64,000 nt of DNA from NCBI GenBank assembly GCA_019055375.1, contig JAHQIW010005982.1:124001-188000 (forward strand), read 5' to 3'. The stretch is from Parelaphostrongylus tenuis. Taxonomy: Eukaryota > Nematoda > Chromadorea > Rhabditida > Metastrongylidae. Below, one piece after another: positions 1 through 10,779 of this stretch. The notes under the pieces are model-generated. The model ran no database searches. It had not been told where the DNA came from and saw nothing but the letters and a program-made list of their open reading frames with translations. The translations under genes were made by a program, and so were the position numbers. Each line of letters starts with the position of its first letter. Positions within the stretch are counted from its first letter, which is position 1.

Positions 1-101
1 CCTATGTGATCGATATGCAGCCTTTGGCAAAAGAGTATCTATTGTACATTTTTTGGGTAAATAATTGATAAACCGTAAATTTTTACGGCATGAATCGTAT
101 T

Positions 102-293
102 TCAACGCTCGTATCCACCGTCTTCGTTCATTACCAAGTCTGCAATCGGGCTTTTGAAAGCAATATGGAATTCTTGAATGAGGGTGGTGTAGTTCTTCTC
201 AGTAACGGTAGTGTAGTCAATTGAATTGAGCTGAGCGTCCTCAATGAGTGTTTCGTTCAGAGTGATGTCTGCTGAAATCTGAATTTCATACAA
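102..293 (-). CDS. Unrecognised protein, partial exon
   Basis: An open frame of 63 codons runs on the - strand. I do not recognise the product. The same frame is open at the other end of the window (about 63,870-64,000, - strand). The shared residues NSIDY, NYT, LIQEFHIAFKSPI and DLVMNE differ by conservative changes, so selection on this frame is likely or recent. A TTTCAG that could act as an acceptor lies inside the 5' part, after the codons for the first few residues, so the exon may start there. No signal peptide or membrane segment is visible. It could be an exon of a gene lying mostly outside the window, or a duplicated fragment. Confidence 0.35.
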   Translation of the reverse strand: MYEIQISADITLNETLIEDAQLNSIDYTTVTEKNYTTLIQEFHIAFKSPIADLVMNEDGGYER

Positions 294-559
294 TCAAACG
301 AACATGTTCTCAAATGCAGTTTCTTCAATACTATTATGGCAAACTTAAGACTAAACATTCTTGTTGACGACGTTTTCGCAACGATTTTGCCTCCACTGCG
401 GTGAAAGTAACCCGGAATTCCATCGAAATTCCGTCTCGGCAGTTGTGTTACCGAAATTCTGGAATAAATCCACGTAGAAGGAGCATAGCTCAGTTTCTGA
501 CCGCAATATGTAGAAAACGCAACTGAGCTTCACAGAGATGCATAGTCGACCATTAGTGT

Positions 560-1075
560 ACACCTTCTAAACTCAACAAATTCTAAAACGCACAGGAGAG
601 CGCCACGCACCTCCCTCTTTGAGGGATCTCGCCCAGCTAGTCGCGAGGGAAGGTGGCGCGTCCCAAGGTGGTGGATAGAGTAATAAACGCGAACCAAAAG
701 CGACCGTGTGCTTCTCAGAGACGCAGGTGGATTCAGGGGAGAGCACCCCTGCCTCTGCAGCGCCGACTTGACAAAAACTCTATTTCTACGAGTCAAGTCG
801 GCCAAAAGCCTGCAATCAAGCTGCTGGGAAGTACATGGGAGGCGGTTAGGAGTCGCCTCTAACAAATAAGCCCCTCCCGCTCCTCCGAGAGAGACAGGCA
901 AGCTACTCGTGAAAACCCAGCCCCCACGTTTCAGAGCCTGTCAAGCTATACGTCAGGTAGCAAAATGCCAAAAACAGTAACAATATGGGCCTCATTCTCC
1001 TGACCCCGGAAGAACACCTGGTACGGCAGCGTCGGGTAGGACGAGTACGGAGAGGCTGCTAAAATCTCAGTGCAG
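560..1075. other. GC-rich block of unknown origin
   Basis: This block is clearly more GC-rich than the rest of the window and has long open frames on both strands without recognisable domains. It does not recur elsewhere in the window. It may be a fragment of a retroelement or a small foreign insertion, but nothing proves either. Confidence 0.3.
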
Positions 1076-2029
1076 TTCAAACTCGTTGCGTTAATTCATA
1101 CTTCATGCAATTGAAAATTTGTACTTTCTTTCGTTTCACTGACTATCAGTAGTCATTTTGTAGCTTGAGAAATTTTGAATTTAGTGCTGAGCTTGGCTTT
1201 CCGAAAGACTTTCTTAGTGCGATATACCAACGAAGAGAAATTTACTCCTCACCTTTGTGGTAAACAAGCCCTTTGGGTGGACGGGTTTTGTTGATAATTA
1301 TATAGCAAAGCTGTATGTGAGAGACATTTTAGTGTCATGGAATGTGGAATACCACTAAAAAAAATTTCTCAACAGTTGTTTTTAACATTGAACTCTTATG
1401 CATCCGAGGATTCCTTATTTGCCGCTATAAAAACAGCATCCTTGAAAAACGAATTTGTGCCCCTGCTTTATGCGTACTTGTCGCCTATTTTGTGGGAATG
1501 AGAGCGTCTTTCTTGAGACATCATTCTTTTGATCGTTATAGATATAGTGTATTATAATCAGCTGTTAAAAATCGGGTATGTAGTGTGCGTAGAAGTCGTA
1601 CAGTTTCTTGTACCCAAAGCTCACATGTTATTGAACACCTCCTGTCGTGGGGAAAGTAGGGTAAGCTTCTGGTTCACAACACCCTTCACAGCCGTTCACC
1701 AATTATCGTTTCGCCATTGTCTCTTGATGTAATTTCTAGCCATAATCATTATGGGCTGAAGGTTCGTAGGTCTTTTTTCCATCAAGCCCAGAAAGGTCAA
1801 GCTGGCTCGCATTTTTCCAGTCGACCCTTCAGAGGTACACTTCCGAAAAAGTGAATGTTGGGTGACAGCGAACAAATAAGAGATTGAGATGATCGACTAG
1901 TTAATCTTTTTAAGTACGTGCGTAACTTATTGCACAGAATCTTTTCGTATGCAAGGTATAAAGAATCACAAAAGACAGCATAATGTATACATGAAAGAGG
2001 TTAACGAAGATTAAGATACCCATGGCAAA
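1076..2029. other. Non-coding, nothing recognised
   Basis: AT-rich sequence with only short open frames and no repeats shared with the rest of the window that I could see. Confidence 0.4.
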
Positions 2030-2270
2030 TAGAGCACGTCCAGGTCTATGGTTTACTGCTGGACGGCTATAAACACCTGCACGCTATCACACTGGAGTTA
2101 TTTAGAGCTCTTGGAGCTCGACGGAGATAAATGGAATCGCTTTGAGGCGAACCACCTAACAAAGTACATAGAATGCCACAATAAGTGACATGTACAGTGG
2201 CAAAGGTTGCAACAACGGATAATGCTCATAGAAAGGATAAATATTATAATTTTTACATAAATTCCAGCTC
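2030..2270. repeat. Repeat block S, copy 1
   Basis: A repeat of about 230 bp that recurs at 4,865-5,080 and 34,485-34,700. A diagnostic stretch is GTTTACTGCTGGAC followed by AACACCTGCACGCTATCAC. No coding frame is conserved between the copies. Confidence 0.75.
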
Positions 2271-2639
2271 TCGAAGTATACTAATAACTCAATTTACTGA
2301 CTGTTACAGGTAAACTAATATCGGATTTGTATGCATAATCATTGTTGACCAACTATTCATTTTTTGATCTATAACAGTTGAGATGACTTCTGGATACTGT
2401 ATATTGCAGAGATCATTGAAGACTAGAAGACTTATGTCGTAATATCTTTTTTATCTTATAACATTTGAATTAATGTACACTCGCATGCTCTTGGTCGGTA
2501 CTGTTAATATGTCATAATTTTCGTTTCGAGTGTTTTTTTAATAGCACCGTCAAACTTCAATATGCCAGGTAATCATTTTTTGAGCCAGGCATGTGGTCTG
2601 TTACACAAATATATACAGCACTGTTTGTTCGGTGATAAT

Positions 2640-3632
2640 TTCATTAGATTACAGTGTAAAATGTTCGTCGTCGCCTACTCTTAGTATAGAGAACTAAGCG
2701 CCTCGAGACGACTGGTTAAAGACGAAAGGGGTACCGCCTGACTAATGAGACTTTCAAGGTTGTAACACGTGTATCCGACTCTATAAGTCAGCTCTTATAT
2801 AACAGACCACATGCGTGGCTCAAAAGATGGTTATCTGGCATATTGAAATTTGAGCGTGGTCTTAGGAAAACACTCGAAACGAAAGGTTTGATAATTAGAT
2901 ATGGTTGTATGGCACGTTTAGGCTCTGAAGAAGGTGATTTCACCGAAACATTAGCTATCGTATCTAAAGAAAGAGTACAAACATATTAGATCAAACAATG
3001 ACGCATCGAAAAATCTTCGATTTTACCTGCTTTTCATAAGAGTTTAATAATGTTACAACTATATATCTATAAATGTTGGGTGATAAGCAATATTCTGAAC
3101 CTCAGGCGGGAGTTGATACCCGCGATTCACTCACACCGGCGTGAAACTCTGGTTTAATACCACCAGAGCTTTAGCTTTGCGTGTCAATCAGTATCCATTC
3201 GTAAGATATTACTATGCTCAGTAATTGGAGGATCACCTCTAGAGGCGAACAATGGATGGATTAACATTCGATTTGCAATTTTACTGTGATGGAAATTAAA
3301 CTCAATAAAACTTCTAACCTGCTCTGTCTGAGAAGCCCCTGCAAGTATAGGGTTTCTAGCATTCTTAGACCATGGAAGGACCGTTTTCGGTCTTCACATC
3401 ATTTCGTCTACCCAGTCGCAACGATTCCTAGGTTTCAATATTTGAATACGATTTAATGGGATCACGAGAACCCATATCACAGGGTATCGCACTGTGGGCC
3501 TCGGGTCAATATGGTAGTAAAAAGGATAGCTACGAAAAACTATTCAAATGGAAGGTCTGTAATCACCCTGTGATAGCTTAATCATTTAAGACAACTTTCT
3601 CCCTAGTTCTTCATGCCACCTTTATCTCTACC
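2640..3632. repeat. Repeat block Q, copy 1, with a decayed hammerhead
   Basis: Block Q recurs at 35,090-36,144 and partly at 30,050-30,794. Positions 2,728-2,800 hold a decayed relative of the hammerhead motif: CTAATGAG replaces CUGAUGAG and GTAAC replaces GAAAC, so catalysis is not expected. The downstream tail (AACAGACCACATGCGTGGC, then the ATTGAAATTTGAGCGTGGTC stretch) is shared with the better-formed hammerhead repeat at 5.5-5.9 kb. The block ends at the 5' end of the mariner derivative Mar2. Confidence 0.7.
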
Positions 3633-4302
3633 TAGGACTGAGCAAAGAGTTGGAGAAATTTTCTAGAGTTATATTTTCATGCCCATATTAACAGCAGAAA
3701 CAACAATAACTATTCTTCTAAGTGTAGAAAACCACTGTCCGCGTCATTTTGTCATCGCTCTACAAGATTCTGGATTTGCTCGAAGAGCCACTCTGGCTCC
3801 TTTAGATCGAAAAACTCTTGGAATGCTTCATCTTCACCAAATAATTTAAATCGACGGCCATTCAAAAGGTGGTGCATTGATCGTAAGAGGCCTTAATAGG
3901 ATGGGCAGCGTTGGGTCTGTAGACGTAGTGCTCGCTGAAGGCTTAGCATTCAAAGCGGCCTGCAAGTCACTTTCATCCAGAAATGATGGTCGGCCAGAAT
4001 GACGCCTGTCTTTGAAATCAAATTTACCTCCTTTGAATCGCTTAAGTCATCTGTCTACAGTTAATTTTGTCGTTGCATCGACACCCTCACTCTCATAAAT
4101 TTCATCAATGGCTTTGAGAATCGTTAAAACTTTTCTCCATTAATGGCGGATCAACACGCGCACATCATATTATTCAATAGCTGAAATTTTAGAGCTGAAA
4201 TTAATGAACTAGATAAATATATACGAACTATCAACAAAAAACAACGCAAAAATGTTAAAAAATGAGCCTTCAAAAATTTCCCAGAACTTTTTGCCCAACC
4301 TA
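3633..4302 (-). mobile_element. mariner deletion derivative Mar2, copy a
   Basis: About 670 bp with imperfect terminal inverted repeats: GAGCAAAGAGTT at the left and AACTTTTTGCCCAAC at the right, the latter reading GTTGGGCAAAAAGTT inverted. The - strand carries broken fragments of a mariner transposase, best read in copy b. It is too short for an intact roughly 1.3-kb mariner. Confidence 0.65.
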
Positions 4303-4864
4303 ATATTTTGTCAAATTATGTGTCCTCTAGACATTTGAAAGTTGGTGGCTGACAGGATTACGGGTGAAGGAATGAAAATAAGTACGGGGAACTATCGCAG
4401 AAAATCACACTATTTTCACTGATCCATGAATACTTTCCACTGAAAAGTTTGTTTCATCGACTTCACACTTAATTTCAAAATCCTTTTTGTTTATAGATTT
4501 ACTGCTGTTGTTGATGCACTGTTAATGGTCCAACTTGTTATTATATCCCTCCGAGTAACACATTTGATTTGAAAGTTGCACTAAAGCGCATTTTTCTCTG
4601 CGACTCCTCGATGAAAGATCGTGGTTGAAAGCCGGCCGTAATACGCTGTTCTTCTCTCTTAGCAATCATACGAGTCCCTACCACAACGTGGGTTGAGTTC
4701 AAAGTGACGAGTGCGCTCAGTTCTCAGCAAGCAATATCAGGGATGTGCTGTCAAATGTGGTGACCACCGCTAAGTTCCCCCGCAGTGAGGCGCACGCCCC
4801 TCCCCGGGGGCCAATTTTTGGGAAGGGCTCGCATGAGTCCGAAATACAGGAGCGGTGAAGGCAG
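4303..4864. repeat. Repeat block T, copy 1
   Basis: Block T always follows the right end of Mar2. Other copies lie at 31,467-32,215, 33,945-34,470, 36,807-37,560 and 45,785-46,580. Diagnostic stretches are GTTTACTGCTG, GAAAGCCGGCCGT and GGCCAATTTTTGGGAAGG. It has no conserved open frame, so it is probably the non-coding body of a composite or non-autonomous element. Confidence 0.75.
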
Positions 4865-5110
4865 TGAATTGATGGTCTACTGCTTGCTGGACGGTTACAA
4901 ACACCTGCATGCTATGACAAAGAAGTTATGTTGACTTTATGGAGCTCGAGAGAGATATTTGGAATCGCCTTGAAACGAACCACCTAACAAAGTGCATAGA
5001 ATGTGCATTATATGTGACTTGTACAGTGGCAAATGTTGCAACATCGGATAATTCTCATAGATTCATAGCTCTACATGGATTCCAACTCTCAAAGTACACT
5101 AATGATTCAG
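4865..5110. repeat. Repeat block S, second copy
   Basis: A diverged second copy of block S (GGACGGTTACAAACACCTGC and the AACCACCTAACAAAGTGCAT stretch), directly after block T. Confidence 0.65.
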
Positions 5111-5204
5111 ATTATTGAGCGTTATCGATGAACTAGCATCGGAATTAGTATGCATGATTATTACTGACATATTATCCATTTTTTTGATCTATGAAAAAGA
5201 AAGA

Positions 5205-5488
5205 GCGCATGTGGCGCAATGGTTAGAAGTGCTCTGCGTCGCGCACAAGGTCAAGGGTTCGATCTCTCGCTTATGGCTCACCAAGCCATCCATCACTCCG
5301 GGGTCTGGTAAAATGGTGCCAGACTGATCTAAGACTCCTCTGGGAGGATAAGCAGCACTGACTCGATACAGCGGTAGGCCGCCGCGAGTCATTGCCTAGG
5401 CCAAATATGCATTCAATCACCTCAAACGAAGATAAAGGTTAAAGAAGAATGCTTGGCGCATCCCTCAGGGATCAGTCAACAGTGTTTA
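5205..5488 (+). mobile_element. tRNA-derived SINE (family I)
   Basis: The tRNA-like head has an A-box-like TGGCGCAATGG and a B-box-like GGTTCGATCTC. The body contains GGTAAAATGGTGCCAGACTG and ends at GGCGCATCCCTCAGGGATCA. The same roughly 290-bp unit occurs about ten times in this window on both strands. Its 3' end is interrupted by the hammerhead repeat. Confidence 0.85.
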
Positions 5489-5496
5489 GACCACGC

Positions 5497-5562
5497 TCAA
5501 ATTTCAAGGGGACACGAGTCTGTAAGGACGAAACACGTGTATCGGGCTGTGCAAGAGCCCTA
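5497..5562 (+). ncRNA. Hammerhead ribozyme, 5'-truncated copy
   Basis: It retains GAGTCTGTAAGGACGAAAC, the short stem III (CACGUGUA) and the 3' strand of stem I (UCGGGCUGUGCAAGAGCCC). The 5' half of stem I and the CUGA of the core are replaced (GACACGAG), so it is probably inactive. Confidence 0.6.
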
Positions 5563-5817
5563 CCAGACCACATGACAAATTGGCTCAAATAATAATGAAA
5601 AGATATGTTGAAATTCGAGCGTGGTCTAAACAAAGCATTCGAAATAAAGGTATAATTATGATAAATGTACCAGCCAATGAGCAATCGAGTGCACAACACT
5701 CTGGTTTAGGTGAAGGTTTCACTTTACATAAAGTGTAAAGCGTTCGTCGTCGTCGATGACTCTCTATAAGGAGTGTAAAGCTCCCGAAAGAACTTACTAT
5801 GAAAAGATCGACAGACG

Positions 5818-5880
5818 ACGGGTTCTGCCCGGCTGACGAGTCTGTAAGAACGAAACACGTGTATCGGGCTGTACAAGATC
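5818..5880 (+). ncRNA. Hammerhead ribozyme (type I)
   Basis: Core CUGACGA at 5,833-5,839 and GAAA at 5,852-5,855. Stem II is closed by a GUAA tetraloop with one mismatch. Stem III is reduced to a two-pair hairpin (C A C G U G) followed by the cleavage triplet GUA ending at 5,863. Stem I pairs GCCCGG with UCGGGC. The outer stem I helix is weakened because the 3' strand reads AAGATCTC rather than AAGAGCCC. Short stem III hammerheads are thought to act as dimers. Confidence 0.7.
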
Positions 5881-5939
5881 TCTTAGCAGACCACATGACA
5901 AGTTGGCTCAAATAATAATGAAAAGATATAAACGTACAT

Positions 5940-6888
5940 GCTTTAGGTCTTTCCCAAAGTTGTGTTATTGCAGCAGTAAACTTCAAATTGATCAACCAAG
6001 AGTAATTAAAATTGCTTGGCAACTTTATCTGAAGCATGCTCCATCAGCCTGGGCACATATTTGTCATCTATTAAGCAGCACTTCAATACCTCGTTTAAAA
6101 AAACTGATCGGCCTTGGATTTAAAGAAAGTTGTCAATCCTCGACGAAAATCTCTGGTGCCTCGGAAATTTTTCTTATTGAGGGAGTGCTCTGGCGACCGG
6201 AATAGGTGATAGTCAGTCGGCGACAAGTTAGGTAGACGGATAATCCAGCAACTCCCAGTCCAATTCGGAGCAGTTTTTAAGCAATGTTCTTGATTTTACG
6301 CATCTGTACTTGAGTGAAATCAAGTAGAATTCATCTGCCTTTCTCCGACTTTTAACCAGGTGCCTTGAATTTTCTGTTGATTTTCGCATGGCTACAATCA
6401 TAATCGCCGGTCAACGCCTCCCATAGCCAATGCCGGATGCTCTTCAATTGCTCTAGTGACGACCTCTCGATCAACTTCGTGTGCTCGTTCAAAGCTCAGC
6501 TGATTCTTCAAGTTGGTTTTGTCGGTGCAAAACTCAGCGAAGAACCGAAACGGTGTTCGCCTGGATACAAATCCCTGAGCCTTTGCAAGGTTGATGCTCG
6601 TAAAGGAGGTCTGTGCTTCGCGTCCCAATTTGTACTCACAAAGCAGCAAATTGCGATAAAGGTTTCGTTGAACGGCCATCATCCGGCGAGTATGGACAAA
6701 TTTACTATCAAAAGAAAACTGAGAAAATTCTACGCAAAGTGATTTATTGCCTGAGAGATGATAGAAGTGTGTTAAGGCTAATGACGCATACTTTCAATAG
6801 TGTTGCTAAGCAATTTTGATTACCTCTGGTTAATGCATTTCGTGTTTGATGCTCTAGTCCTAAAACTCATGAGAAGGTCTAATATATA
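5940..6888 (-). mobile_element. mariner element Mar1, copy a (internally deleted)
   Basis: Terminal inverted repeats are TTAGGTCTTTCCCAAAGTT at the left and the complement of TTAGACCTTCTCATGAGTTT at the right; the inner sequence is about 945 bp, against the usual 1.3 kb. On the - strand the N-terminal helix-turn-helix part of a mariner transposase is readable at 6,682-6,420 (LLCEYKLGREA, INLAKAQGF, then FRFFAEFCTDKTNLKNQL and EVDREVVTRAIEEHP). The C-terminal end is readable near 6,090-6,190 (FFKRGIEVLLNRWQ, then QADGA). The central catalytic region is missing or scrambled. It is non-autonomous. Confidence 0.8.
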
Positions 6889-9800
6889 AATTTATCCCAC
6901 ATATAAGAAATCAGTAATGATGAGGTGGCAGATTTCTGATTATACAAAACGTTGTTAACGTAGTTGATCGTTTCCAGTGCTGCTTCAGACCGTCAATACA
7001 ATTGACATACTTTTCATTTTTACCCCTTCTACAAATGAATTCTAAAACCTTATGTTATTTTCGTTTTGCTTCCACTCTACAAGTGTGGTGTAAGTGGGAA
7101 AAAATCTTAGGGCCTAGATATTTCGTAGTATGAGTCCTGTGAAGAGTTTTCACGGTCAAGACCTACAGCATTATCTATGTTTTTTAAAGAAATTATAGCA
7201 GAAGGTCTTGTTGACTGTTTTGATAAGAGAACCCAATTTGATCAAAATAACATGAAGCAATAGTGGTTGGTGCATTTTTGTAATCCATAGGCTTCTATCA
7301 AAAATCGACCCTCTCACCTCTGTTCTTGCTTCTTCTTCGTGTTCGCAAGGCGGGACCGCACTGCCTCCAACAGGTTTTTTAAACAGACAGAGACACCATT
7401 CACCACTACTAATTATCTCTGCTCTATTCGATTTCTTAATTCTCACCATCGCCTAAAAATGTGTACTAAATCCGTCTTCCCTTTACTGATATTGGTACGA
7501 TTAGATGAGCTGATCAGGTGGACCTCGGCTTCTACACATAGTTTCAAATAATCTTCTTAAATCTGATGATTTTGTGCTTTTCTGCGATATGTTGATTTAC
7601 ACTGAGAACGTGTGGTTCCTCGAAAAGGTCGACGGATAAGTGACCGATAGACTGACCCGTTTTGCCCGCATTCTACTTGCTCCAAACAAGCTTGATATTG
7701 CACAAATGAAGGTAGGTCTTGCAGTTCGCTCTTTTACGATGTTCGTGAATGCGTGAATACGAATCCGAAAGAGACAAACTCAAACAACACCTGGGTATAG
7801 AATGGATTCCCAACGGATTAAATGAAAGTGGTAAATTATTAGAATATTTGGCTTCATTTTGATGGGAATGCTATGACCTCACATCATCAAGACTTTGACA
7901 AGTGGCGAGTATTGTAGTCATTATACCCAATGGTGTAATGCTGTGCAAAGACGTTCGTGTCAGCCGGGATTTGAACCCAGATCTCACTCTTTCCGGGAGC
8001 GTATGCTAACAGTTGCACCACCGACGCTCGATTTGCACGGCACTCTTTCTACGCTACAACGCGTTTTCTGTCAAAAGCCAACCGTCTACGGTTTGGCGGA
8101 GTAGTCGTCAACGACATTGAACCCACTTTTTTATTGACAGATATTGGATATCAATAATCAATCAGAAGTAATTTTATTTGACCGCCAGTTGCGGTGTTAT
8201 GAAGTTACAATATCAATGAAAGAAAGAAGAGTTCCGGGTTCAAATCCTGGCTGACGCAAACGTTTTTGCACAGCACTCTACACCAGTGGGTCTATTATGA
8301 CATCATAACACCGCAACTGGCGGTCAAATAACATTACTTTTGATTGTGGTCATTCTTTTTCATTTTATTGTTTTCCTGCTCTTAGAGCAGCACACGATCT
8401 ATTCTTAAATATTTTTCTCGAGATATTTTGTCACGATTATTCAGTTTTTCCGTGACAGACAACACATAAAGAGACTGTTACATACTTCTTCTCATTCGTA
8501 AATATTATCGACCTGAAGATCCTCTGAATGTGGAGTAGATTTGATAAAGTCATGTAGTTCAGGGCATTCTCTTTCCACTATTCGTTTTTGAAAATGAATA
8601 CTGCCATTTTTAAGATTTGACACAACTCGACGTCATGCGTTGTTAGGATTTATCCTCTTCTAGAGCATCGGCATTAATACACTAACTAAGAAGTTCGTAA
8701 AATAAATACGCCTTCATATAGATCGTTTTACAAATAAATCTGTTTCGGCAACATTGACAATACGAAACTGAATCAAATCAAGGAAATATCTTGATTTAGG
8801 CTCCATCGAGTAGCTAATCGCGGCATAGGATTGAATTGAGAATTGTGTTCCCGGTAATCATAAGCTGTCAAAAAGCTAATTAATTGGAGGACAAACTAAC
8901 AAGCGGCGTAAATTACAAGCCGCTTCGACGGTGTCATCGCGCAAATATCCGCTCCCACACGCTTGCTTTAACCCCCGACGTTTCTGCGGGCACTTGTCAC
9001 TTTCCCCGTATAAAGCGGAAAGCGGATCGGTCACAAACGACGTGTGCGGTGAGTTGAGGTCGCTCACTCATCGCCACCAATGTGGAGAGCAGTTCTAAAT
9101 TAGGCTTGGAACGACCTTGAAGAGTATTTTTCTCTAAGAGTGTAGGATTTCCGAATGGAGAACTTTCCAAGTAGAAGAATAAATCTGTATTGTATCGTGA
9201 TGTAACGATAGTCATTATAGCCTCGTGATGATTCCAAACGAGGTCTCATGCACATGAATTCCGCCTGGCCAACTTCCTGTAAAGCATAGTTTTAGAAATC
9301 ACTTTTTTTTTGCTCGCTATTACAATTTTATACCTGAATTTTGCTCTTCCATGTCTCATTTCTAATCTGAAAAAAGACTACTTCATAATTATCGACGGCT
9401 CGCCAAATAAGCCGAATAATGAGCCAATAGCTGCCAATAATTAGGACATGGAAAGTGAGTAATGCAGTGACAGAAGCGTCGATCACGGTAGAGACACTAC
9501 TGGTTTAATTCCCTACGGGCTGGCATAGCCTATTATCTCCACATAGTCGCAGGCTGGTAACTGACTTGTCAGGATAACCCCCCTTCTTGCGAACCAAGAA
9601 GGAGCGACTATTTTATCTCTTACTCAAGTGTTTCACGTCTCAAAGAGATTAGATTCATCCACTACTGAACGGCATTTTTAGAGAAGACAACATTACTCAA
9701 GCAAAAGTCGGGCTCAAAAGCAGAAGGTCAGAAAATCTTCCTGGACAGAGAATACGAGTAAATGAATCAAAATGTATGAAGTGCTGACACTCGCATAGTA

Positions 9801-10779
9801 AATATGGAGAGGGTCGTATAAAATATAGGAAGATAAAAGCAGAGGGTTTTTGAAAACTAAATGGCGGCTTATGTCATAATCGTTGGGCTACCGATCAACT
9901 ATTCGTTGTATTCCTCGTCGTCGTGGAAGAATTCAAATCTAAACGCTAAGAATTAGCCTCCAATTCACACCGTTTCCCAACTTTACTTAATGAGTGCTCT
10001 TGAATCTAATCAAGGTTGACCAGCATTCAGTATTATTGATGATGAAGTCGAATTCTTCACATTACAACCAAATTCACACCTGAACTCAGCTAGTTTTGTA
10101 GGTAACGCTTGCAAAACAACGTAGGGAATGAAAGAAACATCGGGGTCACGATGAATTGGAATATGTGTCATCAAATGAGATAATATAAGTGAGGAAAAGC
10201 ATTGCTTAGCGAAAGGCTTTTTTGATGATGGTTTGAGACGGAATCACCTTACTCTATGCATTTAATGGGCTACAATTTTCATATAATCACCTGTACAACA
10301 TTTAAGGTGAATTGAGTATTCAATAAGTAATAAATGCTATTAACATCAACTAAGAAATTTCCTCTCCTTGTTAGCAAATCTATTTGATTTTGGGTTCTTT
10401 TTCGGCATTGGGCACGTAATGAAGAATTGACCTCTTTTGCTGGACAAGAACTTTTCTAGGGGTCTCAGTAACCAAACAAAGGCATAAATTATGGTGAACT
10501 GCCATACGAACTCTTTTTTCCAAAAGGTCTTTTTGTAGCGCTGTAGCATCAAATATAAAGTTATGTATCAGTCGTGCCGCACGCTTTTATGACTATCACG
10601 TCTGTATTTCTCTGCGGGCACGAAAAGCATATGAACGGGTAGAGGAAGTCTTCAAGTGCCAGAGTCTTACGTTTCATCTGGAGTTTTTTTCCGAAACGGA
10701 GAAAAATCTCAAATTCAACAATAACAATCGCATTCCACATGTGAATAGCGCTGCATAGTCTATCGACCGCGCGTTATTG
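6889..10779. other. Non-coding part of duplicated segment
   Basis: It matches 39,690-43,734 at roughly 88-90%. No open frame is conserved between the copies and no known domain was seen. A moderately GC-rich stretch at 8,876-9,100 (- strand open frame) is present twice in copy 2 (41,239-41,370 and 41,836-42,040). It is probably old intergenic or intronic DNA. Confidence 0.5.
7923..8342. mobile_element. Composite insertion: tRNA-headed SINE-II plus hairpin element
   Basis: Copy 2 has an uninterrupted site near 40,715. In copy 1 the insertion is flanked by ATTGTAGTCATT (7,911-7,922) and ATTGTGGTCATT (8,343-8,354), a 12-bp duplication with one difference. The left part is a - strand tRNA-like unit with B-box GGTTCAAATCC. 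The right part is a hairpin with arms at about 8,168-8,206 and 8,298-8,337 (GACCGCCAGTTGCGGTGTTA and its complement). Confidence 0.75.

Larger units (their letters stand above)
5489..5936 (+). mobile_element. Hammerhead-bearing tandem repeat element
   Basis: Two hammerhead modules about 325 bp apart (5,514 vs 5,839) flank one unit body that contains TACCAGCCAATGAGC and the GATGACTC stretch. The element is absent from copy 2, where the SINE (ends 38,735) is followed closely by Mar1 (38,753). In copy 1 it has replaced the SINE 3' end and abuts the Mar1 terminal repeat. An inverted pair (AGACCACGCTCAAATTTCAA at 5,488-5,507 and its near-complement at 5,607-5,627) brackets the first module. Ribozyme copies at both ends of a short non-coding unit resemble retrozymes or Penelope terminal repeats; that relationship is inference. 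Confidence 0.7.

Noticed and set aside
530..901. A 123-codon - strand frame in the GC-rich block
   Set aside because: The opposite strand is equally open, no domain is visible and there is no second copy to test conservation. I treat it as a composition effect.
5585..6037. A 150-codon - strand frame over the hammerhead repeat
   Set aside because: It is antisense to the ribozyme repeat, and the similar frame at 63.4-63.8 kb only reflects the shared repeat.
7955..8030. Possible functional tRNA on the - strand
   Set aside because: The cloverleaf can almost be drawn, but the anticodon loop has C instead of U33, the acceptor stem has a mismatch, and the unit is repeated with a shared body, so it is a SINE head.
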